From Streptomyces sclerotialus (GTDB taxonomy: Bacteria > Actinomycetota > Actinomycetes > Streptomycetales > Streptomycetaceae), in contig JODX01000022.1 in assembly GCA_000719105.1 (NCBI GenBank), forward strand, positions 1 through 64,000: a stretch of DNA of 64,000 nucleotides, read 5' to 3'. Under the pieces are notes generated by a model. It was given only the letters and a program-made list of their open reading frames with translations. It had not been told where the DNA came from and ran no database searches. How positions within the stretch are numbered: position 1 is the first letter of the stretch; every line of letters starts with the position of its first letter. The translations under genes were made by a program, and so were the position numbers. This document shows, piece after piece, positions 9,123-18,051 of the stretch.

Positions 9123-11246
9123 CTACGCGTCGATGCGCGACCGGTCCAGCGTCGCCGCCGAGCTCGAGATGAACTCCTTGCGCGGGGCGACGTCGTTGCC
9201 CATCAGCAGGTCGAAGACCTGCTCGGCGGCCTCGAGGTCGGAGAGGTTGATCCGGCGCAGGGTGCGGTGGCGCGGGTCCATGGTGGTCTCGGCCAGCTGG
9301 TCGGCGTCCATCTCGCCGAGGCCCTTGTAGCGCTGGATCGAGTCCTTGTAGCGGACGCCCTTGGTCTGGAACTCCATGAGCTTGTCGCGCAGTTCGCGGT
9401 CGGAGTACGTGTAGACGTACTTGTCCTGGCCCTTCTTCGGCTGGACGAGCTCGATGCGGTGCAGCGGCGGTACGGCGGCGAAGACCCGGCCCGCCTCGAC
9501 CATGGGCCGCATGTAGCGCTGGAACAGCGTCAGCAGCAGGCAGCGGATGTGGGACCCGTCGACATCGGCGTCGGTCATCATGATGATCTTGCCGTAGCGC
9601 GCCGTGTCGATGTCGAAGGTCCGGCCCGAGCCGGCCCCTATGACCTGGATGATCGCTCCGCACTCGGCGTTCTTCAGCATGTCGGTCACGGACGACTTCT
9701 GGACGTTGAGGATCTTGCCGCGGATCGGCAGCAGCGCCTGGAACTCGGAGTTCCGGGCCAGCTTGGCCGTACCGAGCGCGGAGTCGCCCTCGACGATGAA
9801 GAGCTCGCTGCGGTCGACGTCGTCGCTGCGGCAGTCGGCGAGCTTGGCGGGCAGCGAGGAGGACTCCAGGGCCGTCTTCCGGCGCTGTGCGTCCTTGTGC
9901 TGACGGGCCGCGATCCGCGTACGGGCGGCGGCGACGGCCTTCTCCATGACGGCACGGGCCTGGGCGGCGGCGTCCCGCTTGGTGGAGGTCAGGAACGCCT
10001 TGAGCTCCTTGGCGATCACGTTCGCCACGATGCGGCGGGCCGCCGAGGTGCCGAGCACTTCCTTGGTCTGGCCCTCGAACTGCGGCTCGGCGAGCCGCAC
10101 GGTGACGACCGCGGTGAGGCCCTCGAGGGCGTCGTCCTTGACGATGTCGTCCTCGGCGACGCGCAGCAGCTTCTTGGTGCGCAGCACCTCGTTCATGGTG
10201 GTGGCCACGGCCTGCTCGAAGCCCGCGACATGGGTGCCGCCCTTGGGGGTGGCGATGATGTTCACGAACGACTTCAGGGTCGTGTCGTAGCCGGTGCCCC
10301 AGCGCATGGCGACATCGACGCCGAGCTCACGGGTGACCTGCGTGGGCGTCATCTGGCCGTGCTCGTCCAGCACGGGCACGGTCTCCCTGAAGGTGCCCTG
10401 ACCGGAGAAACGGAGGACGTCGCAGATCGGCCTGTCGCTCGCCAGGTACTCGCAGAACTCACTGATGCCGCCGTCGAAGCGGAAGGACTCCTCACCCTTG
10501 CTGCCGCCCTCGCCGAGCCCGACCTCGTCGCGCACGACGATCGTCAGTCCGGGCACGAGGAACGCGGTCTGGCGGGCGCGCTGGTGCAGCGTCTCCAGGT
10601 TGAGCTTGGCGTCCTTGAGGAAGATCTGACGGTCGGCCCAGTACCGCACGCGCGTGCCGGTACGGCTCTTGGGGATCTTCCTGGCCTTGCGCAGGCCGTT
10701 ACCGGCCTCGAACTTGGCGTCCTGGCCGTTCCCCGCGAAGGCGCCGGGCACGCCGCGCCGGAAGCTGATCGCGTGGGTGTGACCGGCGCGGTCCACCTCG
10801 ACGTCCAGGCGGGCCGAGAGCGCGTTCACCACGGAGGCGCCCACACCGTGCAGACCGCCGGAGGCGGCGTAGGAGCCGCCGCCGAACTTGCCGCCGGCGT
10901 GCAGCTTGGTCATGACGACCTCGACGCCGGAGAGGCCGGTCTTGGGCTCGACGTCGACCGGGATGCCGCGGCCGTTGTCGCGGACCTCCACGGAGCCGTC
11001 GTCGTGAAGGATCACCTCGATGTGGTCGCAGTAGCCGCCCAGGGCCTCGTCCACGGAGTTGTCGATGATCTCCCACAGGCAGTGCATCAGGCCACGGCTG
11101 TCGGTCGACCCGATGTACATACCGGGGCGCTTGCGTACGGCCTCGAGCCCCTCGAGGACGAGCAGGTGCCGCGCGGTGTAGTTGGAGCCGTCCCGGTCTG
11201 CTCCGGTCAGCAGCGCTGTGGACGGCACGGACGTGTCGGCGGTCAC
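9123..11246 (-). CDS. parE: DNA topoisomerase IV subunit B (ParE; GyrB-like)
   Basis: ATPase subunit of topoisomerase IV, 707 residues, partner of ParC at 177-2630. The GHKL ATPase domain shows EIIDNSVDEA, DNGRGIPVD and GGLHGVGASVVNALS. The transducer domain follows, then the TOPRIM domain with EGDSALG and the DADVDGSHIR metal-binding motif; the PQKKGQ-like and YKGLGEM segments close the family signature. The length lacks the insertion found in E. coli GyrB, as in other actinobacterial ParE proteins. The start is a GTG at 11246 with GAGGAG eight bases upstream. Confidence 0.94.
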   Translation of the reverse strand: MTADTSVPSTALLTGADRDGSNYTARHLLVLEGLEAVRKRPGMYIGSTDSRGLMHCLWEIIDNSVDEALGGYCDHIEVILHDDGSVEVRDNGRGIPVDVEPKTGLSGVEVVMTKLHAGGKFGGGSYAASGGLHGVGASVVNALSARLDVEVDRAGHTHAISFRRGVPGAFAGNGQDAKFEAGNGLRKARKIPKSRTGTRVRYWADRQIFLKDAKLNLETLHQRARQTAFLVPGLTIVVRDEVGLGEGGSKGEESFRFDGGISEFCEYLASDRPICDVLRFSGQGTFRETVPVLDEHGQMTPTQVTRELGVDVAMRWGTGYDTTLKSFVNIIATPKGGTHVAGFEQAVATTMNEVLRTKKLLRVAEDDIVKDDALEGLTAVVTVRLAEPQFEGQTKEVLGTSAARRIVANVIAKELKAFLTSTKRDAAAQARAVMEKAVAAARTRIAARQHKDAQRRKTALESSSLPAKLADCRSDDVDRSELFIVEGDSALGTAKLARNSEFQALLPIRGKILNVQKSSVTDMLKNAECGAIIQVIGAGSGRTFDIDTARYGKIIMMTDADVDGSHIRCLLLTLFQRYMRPMVEAGRVFAAVPPLHRIELVQPKKGQDKYVYTYSDRELRDKLMEFQTKGVRYKDSIQRYKGLGEMDADQLAETTMDPRHRTLRRINLSDLEAAEQVFDLLMGNDVAPRKEFISSSAATLDRSRIDA

Positions 11247-11688
11247 GCGGTTCGCTCCTCGCTGAATTTCAGGTGGGTCCTTTGGGGTAAGGACGTCGGC
11301 TCGGTCGCCGCTCCGAGGGTACCGAGGCCTGGTAGAGCCGTTGTAACGCCACCCTCCTCTGAAGGCAGAGTAGTCCAGAGTCGTACGGGCGTTCGATCCC
11401 TCGTTGGAGTGAAGTACATATCACGTTCCCTTCGAGGCATGAACCATTTAGGCTCCGGGCACGTCCTCATGAACAACCGGCGACGGGGCCGGTGAGGACC
11501 TGACAACCGACAGACAGCGCGAAACCGTACGGCACAAAGAGACGCACTACGGCTCATTCGCCGCCACCCGGCAGCAGACAGCCGGCCTGGAAAGAATTTT
11601 TCGAGGAAATGCCGCGAGCGGGAACGTTTTCGGCCTGGTTGGATGTTGACCCTGGTACGACAGCTCGTCGAGCTAGAGAAGAGGCGAC
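11247..11688. other. Divergent intergenic region between parE and the zinc-ribbon gene
   Basis: This gap of 442 bases holds no supportable gene. It must contain the parE promoter (minus strand) and that of the small gene on the plus strand. Notable sequence: an interrupted palindrome GTGAAGTACATATCAC (11409-11424). A TTGACC at 11646-11651 could be a -35 element, but no well-spaced -10 follows. Confidence 0.5.
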
Positions 11689-11919
11689 GTGACTACTGTT
11701 CTGACCCCCGCGAGCCCGCTGACGGCCGCTGACCGATGCGACCGTTGCGGCGCCCAGGCGTACCTTCGGGTCGTGCTGCTGAGCGGTGGAGAACTGCTCT
11801 TCTGCGCTCACCACGGTCGCAAGTTCGAGCCGGAGCTCAAGAAGATCGCCGCTGAGATACAGGACGAGACGGAGCGCCTGACGTCCACCCCGGCCTCCGC
11901 CGGCGAAGAGGAACGCTGA
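11689..11919 (+). CDS. DUF7455-type small zinc-ribbon protein
   Basis: Seventy-six residues, GTG start preceded by GAAGAGG. Two metal-ligand pairs are visible, CDRCGAQAY near the N-terminus and CAHHGRKF in the middle, suggesting one zinc site. The C-terminal half is helical and charged. It is a conserved companion of the hrdB-parE interval in Streptomyces. Function is unknown. A hairpin terminator at 11965-11998 follows 45 bases after the stop. Confidence 0.8.
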   Translation: MTTVLTPASPLTAADRCDRCGAQAYLRVVLLSGGELLFCAHHGRKFEPELKKIAAEIQDETERLTSTPASAGEEER

Positions 11920-11964
11920 CACTCGCACCACGACGAGCCAGCGCCGGCACCAGGCCGGTGAACC

Positions 11965-11998
11965 GGGCGGTCACTTCCCTCACAGGGAGTGACCGCCC
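11965..11998 (+). terminator. Hairpin terminator after the zinc-ribbon gene
   Basis: GGGCGGTCAC-TTCCCT pairs with AGGGA-GTGACCGCCC with a single bulged base, leaving a very short loop. It also faces the 3' end of the convergent trypsin gene. Confidence 0.78.
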
Positions 11999-12112
11999 GT
12001 CCTCGTGCCCGTGAACACCCCACGAGGAGCGCCGGTCCCGCTGGAGACACACCGGGCGACTACACCGGGCACCCGGACCCTTCAGCGGCGTCACGGCGTC
12101 CGGCGGACGGCC

Positions 12113-12940
12113 TCACCGGCTCCCCCGCCGGTCACGGCCCGGCAGACCGACGACCTCCGAGAGCCGGGTGTAGACCCCGGGATTCCCGGCATCGCCGCAT
12201 CCGCTGCCCCAGGACACCAGGCCGATGACCTTCCCCCGTGCGACGAGCGGGCCGCCGCTGTCCCCTTGGCAGGCGTCCCGGCCACCCGCCGGCTTTCCCG
12301 CGCACATCATGTTCCGGGCCGTGTACGTGCCCTCGCTGCTGCCCGGGTACGCCCGCTCGCAGACGGCGTCGCGCAGGACCTCCACCCGCGAGGCCCGCAG
12401 TGTGCGGGCGTAATCACCGGCGCCCGTCGTGTCCCCCCAGCCGTAGACGTCGCCGCCCGTGCCCGGCCGGTACGCCGGGTCCCCCGGCTTCGCGACGCGA
12501 ATGACCGAGCTCGCCGGCAGCGGTGCGGCAAGGGTGAGGACGGCGAAGTCCCCCGCGTTGGTGTAGGGGTCGTAGGACGGGTTGACCCGTACTCTCCGTA
12601 CCGGGATCTCGCGGCCCTTCCTCGACTGCAGATCGCCTCGGCCCACGATCGCCTTCAGGTCGGTGAGCCGCTCCTGGGGGATCCCCAGCACGGCCTCGCT
12701 CAGACAGTGGGCCGCGGTCAGCACCGTCGAGCGTGCGACCAGCACGCCACCGCAGAACTGTCCCGACCTCGCGGGGCCGAACCGGTCGCGGCTCGACAGG
12801 GCCACTGCCCACGGAGTCCGTGAGATCTCGACCGGGCGGCCCCCGATCACGGCGCCGGCCGTCGCGGGGGCGGGCGTCACGAGCGGTATCACGGTGACCG
12901 CGACCGTGAGGGCCAGCACTCGGGCGAAACATCGGCGCAT
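12113..12940 (-). CDS. Secreted trypsin-like serine protease (S1A)
   Basis: Exported protease of 275 residues. A basic, hydrophobic signal peptide (residues 1-29, ending ATAGA) leads into the mature-like VIGGRPVEIS, the usual activated N-terminus of chymotrypsin-fold enzymes. The catalytic triad is His78 (LTAAHC), Asp131 (NAGDFAVLTL) and Ser228 (CQGDSGGP). Asp222, six residues before the serine, forms the S1 pocket base and predicts Lys/Arg specificity. Cysteines around the triad fit the usual disulfides. It lies downstream of hrdB in the same direction but is separated from it by a terminator. Confidence 0.92.
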   Translation of the reverse strand: MRRCFARVLALTVAVTVIPLVTPAPATAGAVIGGRPVEISRTPWAVALSSRDRFGPARSGQFCGGVLVARSTVLTAAHCLSEAVLGIPQERLTDLKAIVGRGDLQSRKGREIPVRRVRVNPSYDPYTNAGDFAVLTLAAPLPASSVIRVAKPGDPAYRPGTGGDVYGWGDTTGAGDYARTLRASRVEVLRDAVCERAYPGSSEGTYTARNMMCAGKPAGGRDACQGDSGGPLVARGKVIGLVSWGSGCGDAGNPGVYTRLSEVVGLPGRDRRGSR

Positions 12941-13019
12941 ACGCGCTCCTCACTCCAGGTCGTCGACAGAACACCCAGAGTGGTCCACCGGGCGGACGCC
13001 CGCATGCTGCACACGCGCC

Positions 13020-13054
13020 GAAGGCCCGGCTTCCACCAGGGAGGCCGGGCCTTC
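13020..13054 (-). terminator. hrdB terminator
   Basis: GAAGGCCCGGCTTCC (13020-13034) pairs with the 3' arm ending at 13054 with one mismatch. It lies 17 bases beyond the hrdB stop and upstream of the trypsin gene, so it separates the two units. Confidence 0.82.
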
Positions 13055-13070
13055 GTACGTACAAGCGATA

Positions 13071-14615
13071 TCAGTCGAGGTAGTCGCGCAGGACCTGCGA
13101 ACGCGAGGGGTGGCGCAGCTTTGACATCGTCTTGGACTCGATCTGCCGGATACGCTCACGCGTCACGCCGTAGACCTTGCCGATCTCGTCGAGGGTCTTC
13201 GGCTGACCGTCGGTGAGACCGAAGCGCATCGAGACGACGCCCGCCTCGCGCTCGGACAGGGTGTCGAGCACGGAGTGCAGCTGCTCCTGGAGGAGCGTGA
13301 AGCTGACCGCGTCGGCCGGGACGACGGCCTCGGAGTCCTCGATGAGGTCACCGAACTCGCTGTCGCCGTCCTCGCCCAGCGGGGTGTGCAGCGAGATCGG
13401 CTCACGGCCGTACTTCTGGACCTCGATGACCTTCTCCGGGGTCATGTCGAGCTCCTTGGCCAGCTCCTCCGGGGTGGGCTCGCGGCCCAGGTCCTGGAGC
13501 ATCTGGCGCTGCACGCGCGCGAGCTTGTTGATGACCTCGACCATGTGCACCGGGATACGGATGGTGCGGGCCTGGTCGGCCATGGCGCGGGTGATCGCCT
13601 GACGGATCCACCAGGTGGCATACGTGGAGAACTTGTAGCCCTTGGTGTAGTCGAACTTCTCCACCGCGCGGATCAGACCGAGGTTGCCCTCCTGGATGAG
13701 GTCCAGGAAGAGCATGCCGCGGCCCGTGTAGCGCTTGGCCAGGGAGACCACGAGGCGGAGGTTGGCCTCCAGCAGGTGGTTCTTGGCGCGGCGGCCGTCC
13801 TCGGCGATGATCTCCAGCTCGCGCTTGAGCTTCGGGGCGAGCTTGTCGGCGGCCGACAGCTTGTCCTCGGCGAAGAGGCCCGCCTCGATGCGTTTGGCGA
13901 GCTCGACCTCCTGCTCGGCGTTAAGCAGGGGCACCTTGCCGATCTGCTTCAGATAGTCCTTGACCGGGTCGGCGGTGGCACCGGCGGCGGCGACCTGCTG
14001 CGCGGGCGCGTCGTCCTCGTCGTCGTCGGAGAGCACGAAGCCGGCGTTCTCGGTGCCCTCGGGCTCCTCGCCGGGCTTGCCGGGGGCCGGCGTCTCCTCG
14101 AGCGCCTCGTCGTCGAGCAGCTCGACGTCGTCCTTCTTGGCGGTCGTCTTCTTGGCCGCCGTCTTCTTGGTGGCGGTCTTCTTGGCGACGGCCTTCTTGG
14201 CCGTGGTGGTCTTCTTGGCCGCGGCCTTCTTGGCGGGCGCGGCACCCTCGGTGGAATCGTCGGCCGCGGACGCCGCCGGAGCGGCGGTGGCGGTGGTCTT
14301 CCTGGTGGTGACCGTCTTCGCCGCCACGGTCTTGGTGGCGGTGCGCTTGGCCGGACTCTTCGCTGCGACGCTCTTACGGGTGCGCTTGGGCTCTGCGGCA
14401 CTGACCATCAGTGTCACACCCTCTTCCTCAAGAATCTGGTTGAGGCTGCGCAGTACGTTCTTCCACTGAGTGGCCGGGATCTGGTCAGCTTCGAAGGCCC
14501 GACGCACGTCGTCGCCGGCGATCTGCCCCTCAGCCTTTCCCCGCTCAATGAGCGCCATGACAGAGACGGACTCGGCGATCTCCGGCGGGAGCGTACGGGA
14601 TGTGCTGGCCGACAC
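13071..14615 (-). CDS. hrdB: Principal RNA polymerase sigma factor HrdB
   Basis: Essential group 1 sigma-70 factor, 514 residues. The N-terminus ([20 protein letters not shown]) is that of Streptomyces HrdB. A Lys/Ala/Thr-rich linker (about residues 130-190) and an acidic stretch follow. Region 1.2 begins near [16 protein letters not shown]. Region 2 contains [18 protein letters not shown] and the -10-binding [13 protein letters not shown]. Region 4 ends with [20 protein letters not shown] and VLRDYLD. The GTG at 14615 is chosen because the product then begins exactly like the known protein and GAGAGG precedes it. It is flanked by the terminator at 13020-13054 and a long upstream region. Confidence 0.96.
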   Translation of the reverse strand: MSASTSRTLPPEIAESVSVMALIERGKAEGQIAGDDVRRAFEADQIPATQWKNVLRSLNQILEEEGVTLMVSAAEPKRTRKSVAAKSPAKRTATKTVAAKTVTTRKTTATAAPAASAADDSTEGAAPAKKAAAKKTTTAKKAVAKKTATKKTAAKKTTAKKDDVELLDDEALEETPAPGKPGEEPEGTENAGFVLSDDDEDDAPAQQVAAAGATADPVKDYLKQIGKVPLLNAEQEVELAKRIEAGLFAEDKLSAADKLAPKLKRELEIIAEDGRRAKNHLLEANLRLVVSLAKRYTGRGMLFLDLIQEGNLGLIRAVEKFDYTKGYKFSTYATWWIRQAITRAMADQARTIRIPVHMVEVINKLARVQRQMLQDLGREPTPEELAKELDMTPEKVIEVQKYGREPISLHTPLGEDGDSEFGDLIEDSEAVVPADAVSFTLLQEQLHSVLDTLSEREAGVVSMRFGLTDGQPKTLDEIGKVYGVTRERIRQIESKTMSKLRHPSRSQVLRDYLD

Positions 14616-15045
14616 GAACAACCTCTCGGAACGTAGGAAAACGGCTTCCGGCCCCGTCCACTGTGGACCGGAGCCGACGACCGCCGACTGAGGATGGGCC
14701 GACGGCGCGGGCGGGGCCGACGAGAGCACAGCGCCACGAACGGCGTCCGTATTCCCTCCTCGGCTGTCACCTCTTAGGTCATCGCGCTGCCCCGAGGAGC
14801 GTTACGCCCAATCCGCGTGGCCCGAGTCACACCCCGTAAGTGCTCAAATAAGCGCACATCAGGTCAAAGAAGGTCAGCCGTGGCCATGACCGGCATGTGC
14901 CCGGAGCGTTCACCACCCCGTGCACCGTCGGACCCCGCCGGTTCCGGTGAGGGAGCCGATGGGGCCCGACGGTGAGGGTGACGCCGGCCGGGCACTCCGG
15001 GGAGAGGACACCTCGCCCGGCGACCGCGCCGCCCCCGGTGCGCGG
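14616..15045 (-). promoter_or_regulatory. hrdB upstream region with a candidate sigma-R-type -35
   Basis: This stretch of 430 bases holds no gene that I can support. On the minus strand, GGGAAT (14751-14756) resembles the -35 of sigma-R promoters, which are known to feed hrdB in S. coelicolor. A convincing GTT -10 at standard spacing is not seen, so the call is tentative. Further upstream, GGTCA is directly repeated (AGGTCAAAGAAGGTCA at 14861-14876 on the plus strand). Confidence 0.4.
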
Positions 15046-15933
15046 TCAGTGCTCGCGCGGCGCGGGGACCACGCGCTCCACCTCGGGGTGGACCGTGAGC
15101 AGTTGGCGCATCGCCGTCTCGGCCGCCGCGCCGTCCCCCGCGGCGAGGGCGTCGACGATCCGGGCGTGGTGCGCCAGCGAGGCCTCGTTGGGGCGGTCAC
15201 ACCCGGTGACCGGACCCCCGGAGACCTGCAGGGCTGCGGAGACGATGCCGGAGAGGTGCTCCAGCATGCGGTTGCCCGCGACCTGGATCAGCAGGGAGTG
15301 GAACTCGGCGTCCGCGCGCGAGAAGGTCAGCGCATCGCCCTGCCCCATGGCGTGGCCCATGATCTCGACCATGTCGCCGAGCCGCTGCTGGACCTCCTCG
15401 CGCCCGTGCCCGGCGGCCAGGCGCGCGGCGAGCGGTTCGATCGTCCAGCGCAGCTCGCTCAGCTCGCGCCGCTGGTCGTCGCGCTGCGGCCCGAAGGCGC
15501 GCCACTCGATGATGTCCGGATCGAGCAGGTTCCAGTCGCTGACCGGCCGGACCCGCGTGCCGACGTTGGGGCGGGCGCTTACGAGCCCCTTCGCCTCCAG
15601 GACGCGGAGCGACTCGCGGACGACGGTGCGGGAGACCTCGAACCGCTGGCCGATCTCCTCGGGCACGAGCGGGCGGTCCGCGCCGAGATCGCCTGAAACG
15701 ATCATCTGGCCGAGCTGCTGGACGAGTTGGCCGTGCAGTCCGCGTCCACGGCTGCCGGCGGCGCGCCGGCCCACCCGCCCCAGCTCTGGGTCGGAGCCCT
15801 CCCAGGCGGAAGCGCCGACACGGTCTGCGCCCGGGGCCTCGGTGTAGGAGTAGCGGTCGAGTTCGCCCGGGCCGGCCAGGCCGGAGTCGGCGGAGCGGGC
15901 GGCGGTCATCATGGTGTGCGCAAGGGTACTCAC
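15046..15933 (-). CDS. whiH: Sporulation regulator WhiH (GntR/FadR family)
   Basis: GntR-family regulator of 295 residues, needed in Streptomyces for early sporulation septation in aerial hyphae. A long N-terminal leader (1-60) precedes the winged helix (about 64-130: PEEIGQRFEVSRTVVRES then VLEAKGLVSARPNVGTRV). An FCD effector domain follows with the Asp/His metal-site pattern (RADAEFHSLL and later LAHHARIVDAL). The GTG at 15933 gives the length remembered for S. coelicolor WhiH; an ATG at 15912 is an alternative. The gene is next to hrdB as in other Streptomyces. A candidate sigma-WhiG -10 and a palindrome lie upstream. Confidence 0.88.
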   Translation of the reverse strand: MSTLAHTMMTAARSADSGLAGPGELDRYSYTEAPGADRVGASAWEGSDPELGRVGRRAAGSRGRGLHGQLVQQLGQMIVSGDLGADRPLVPEEIGQRFEVSRTVVRESLRVLEAKGLVSARPNVGTRVRPVSDWNLLDPDIIEWRAFGPQRDDQRRELSELRWTIEPLAARLAAGHGREEVQQRLGDMVEIMGHAMGQGDALTFSRADAEFHSLLIQVAGNRMLEHLSGIVSAALQVSGGPVTGCDRPNEASLAHHARIVDALAAGDGAAAETAMRQLLTVHPEVERVVPAPREH

Positions 15934-15993
15934 GCATCCTTTGTCGGCGCCGTCCTCAACTGCCTTGAGGTCTTTGGTGAAAAGCACACGAAA

Positions 15994-16009
15994 GGGTGAT
16001 CGCTCACCC
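15994..16009 (-). promoter_or_regulatory. Palindrome in the whiH leader, possible WhiH operator
   Basis: GGGTGATCGCTCACCC is a perfect inverted repeat with six-base arms, lying between the candidate whiH promoter and its start codon. FadR-type regulators bind short palindromes with GGT...ACC ends, and whiH is known to be autoregulated, so autoregulation through this site is a reasonable inference. Confidence 0.45.
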
Positions 16010-16025
16010 CATCGCAATTGACGCC

Positions 16026-16033
16026 TTATCGGA
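16026..16033 (-). promoter_or_regulatory. Candidate sigma-WhiG -10 element for whiH
   Basis: On the minus strand this reads TCCGATAA, matching seven of eight bases of the sigma-WhiG -10 consensus GCCGATAA. It lies about 85 bases before the GTG. The expected TAAA -35 is poor here. whiH of S. coelicolor is a known sigma-WhiG target, which supports the reading. Confidence 0.55.
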
Positions 16034-16095
16034 AAGAAATGGGCTTTCTCCGAGGAGTTGCGCAGCGGACGGCGACGGATGGGCACGGACAGCAG

Positions 16096-17997
16096 TCATC
16101 GGACCCTGCCACGCAGGGTCGTGAGCAGGTAGGCGCAGAGCAGCGCGGTCAGCGACAACAGCAGTGCTCCGCCGACGGGTTGGGCGATCACCCGGGTCGC
16201 TGCCGTCAGGTACTCCTCCCCGCCGAACGGCCACCGCATCATCGGCAGCTCGCGCAGCCGCAGGGAGAACCCTGCCGCGGACCGCACGCTCGACCCCTCC
16301 AGCACCTTGTGCACGAGGGGTACGACGAGGACGGGCACCGCGAGCACGGCGGCCAGCCCCGCGGACGTCGACCGGAAGACGCCGGCTGCCAGCACTCCGG
16401 CCCAGGAGCACCCGACGACGAGGCCGAGCCAACTCGCGCCCAGCGGCACCCAGTCGGCGGGGATTCGCGCGACCTCCCGTCCGTGGAGGAGGTGGAGCAC
16501 CTCGAGGTCGCAGCCCACCGTGAGGACGGCCAGAAGCAGCGCGGTGGCCGCGGCGACGAGCAGTTTCGCGACGAGCAGCCCCAGGCGGCGGGGGACGGTG
16601 CCACGGTCCGCGGCCAGGGCCGGGTGACGGAACTCGTCACCGAAGGCCAGCGCCCCCAGCAGCCCGGCGCCGAGCGCGGCGGGCGGCAGGGGCAGTTCCC
16701 GCGGCCAGGCGGCCAGGAGACGCGGCGGCGAGGTGCGCCCGAGGCGTGCGAGGACGAGGGCGAGCAGGACCGAGGTGACCAGTACGGCGAGTGCGGTGAG
16801 ATAGCCGGTGCCGATTCCGGCGGCACGGCGGAGTTCGTAGCGAAGGGGGTGCAGGGGGCTGCGGCCCGGGCGGATGGCGATGCGCGGGGGAAGCGGAGAG
16901 AGCAGGGGGGACGGAGAGAGCAGGGGAAGCGCAGGAAGCCGGGGAAGCGGGGATCGGTCGCCGGGCGGAGCCGCGGCGGTTCGGTGCAGCGATGCGGCTG
17001 TGTGGTCCGCCGACGGCTCCGCCTGGTGCGACGGCGCGCCTGTCCCGTACGACGGCGCCTCCGCCCGGCGTGACCGCGCGTGCTCGCCGGCCCGGGCGTC
17101 GGCGGCGGGCACCGGTCCCATGTCCCCCGTCTCGTCGGCGAGTCGATGGACGAGGATGCCGTGCCGGAACACGGTCTCTCCGACGTCGGCACAGGTGCTG
17201 CCGTAGACCGAGAGCCGGTTGCCGGACTCGCGCACGACCTCGACCGAGCGCCGCGCACCGCGGGCCTCCTTGGTGAGCAGGGCGGCGAGCCGGGTGGCGT
17301 GCGGGCTGTGGACGGCCACACGGGGGCGGAGCCGGGTACGGGCGAAGTCGGCCGCCTCCTGGTCGGCGACGAGTCTGCCGTTGTCCAGGGTGACGACCCG
17401 GTCGGCGGTCCGCGCCGCCTCCTTGGGGTCGCGGGTGCTGAACAGCACGGTGCCGCCCTGCACCGCGTGGGCGCGCAGCACCCCGTGCAGCCAGCGGCTT
17501 TCCCGGACGGACAGCCCGTCGGAGGGTGCGTCGAGGACGAGGGTGTGGGGGTCTGCCAGGAGTGCGCAGGCGAGGCCGAGGCGGCGGTCCATGCCGTGCG
17601 AGAGCGTGCCGAGGCGTTCGTCTCGCAGACCGGCGAGGCCCACGACGTCGAGAGCTTCCTCCGCACGCCGCGCGGGTACCCCGACGGCGGCGCACAGCAT
17701 GCGGAGGTGCCCCCTCACCGTGCGGGCCGGGTGCCCCGGCACGTCGCCGAGGACCACGCCGACCTCGCGGGACGGATACGCGATGCGGTGGAGCGGACGG
17801 CCTCTGAAGTACGCGACTCCGCGCCCCTGTTGAAGCTCGAGCATGAGCCTCAGGGACGTCGTCTTGCCCGCACCCGGAGCACCGAGGAGCGCGGTGACGT
17901 GACCGGAGCTCGCGTCGAAGGAGACGTTGTCCACGGCGGGCGGACGCTCCTTGCGAGGGGCGCTGGTCAGTCCGATGGCCTGGATCATCCACAGCAA
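16096..17997 (-). CDS. ABC ATPase-permease fusion with degenerate ATPase site
   Basis: Protein of 633 residues: an N-terminal ABC nucleotide-binding domain (1-220), a proline-rich linker (about 290-370) and a C-terminal membrane domain with around six helices. Walker A is intact (GAPGAGKT, 39-46) and the signature is LSHGMDRRLGLA. However, Walker B reads LVLDAPS, with Ala157 in place of the catalytic Glu, and the switch His is replaced by Arg (FSTRDP, Arg189). Nucleotide binding is therefore likely but hydrolysis doubtful. The start has no clear ribosome site; ATG codons at 17997 and 17988 are both possible and the message may be leaderless. It lies upstream of whiH, whose promoter region adjoins its 3' end. 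Substrate unknown. Confidence 0.8.
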   Translation of the reverse strand: MLWMIQAIGLTSAPRKERPPAVDNVSFDASSGHVTALLGAPGAGKTTSLRLMLELQQGRGVAYFRGRPLHRIAYPSREVGVVLGDVPGHPARTVRGHLRMLCAAVGVPARRAEEALDVVGLAGLRDERLGTLSHGMDRRLGLACALLADPHTLVLDAPSDGLSVRESRWLHGVLRAHAVQGGTVLFSTRDPKEAARTADRVVTLDNGRLVADQEAADFARTRLRPRVAVHSPHATRLAALLTKEARGARRSVEVVRESGNRLSVYGSTCADVGETVFRHGILVHRLADETGDMGPVPAADARAGEHARSRRAEAPSYGTGAPSHQAEPSADHTAASLHRTAAAPPGDRSPLPRLPALPLLSPSPLLSPLPPRIAIRPGRSPLHPLRYELRRAAGIGTGYLTALAVLVTSVLLALVLARLGRTSPPRLLAAWPRELPLPPAALGAGLLGALAFGDEFRHPALAADRGTVPRRLGLLVAKLLVAAATALLLAVLTVGCDLEVLHLLHGREVARIPADWVPLGASWLGLVVGCSWAGVLAAGVFRSTSAGLAAVLAVPVLVVPLVHKVLEGSSVRSAAGFSLRLRELPMMRWPFGGEEYLTAATRVIAQPVGGALLLSLTALLCAYLLTTLRGRVR

Positions 17998-18051
17998 GAT
18001 AGCGCGATATGCCCCATTTTTACGGTTTCCGGCGTCAGGTCACCTCAGAAC

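Noticed and set aside
8991..11495. Long open frame opposite parE
   Set aside because: Same shadow effect; parE motifs are unambiguous on the minus strand.
11646..11679. HrdB-type promoter of the zinc-ribbon gene
   Set aside because: TTGACC and TAGAGA are 22 bases apart, too far for a standard promoter.
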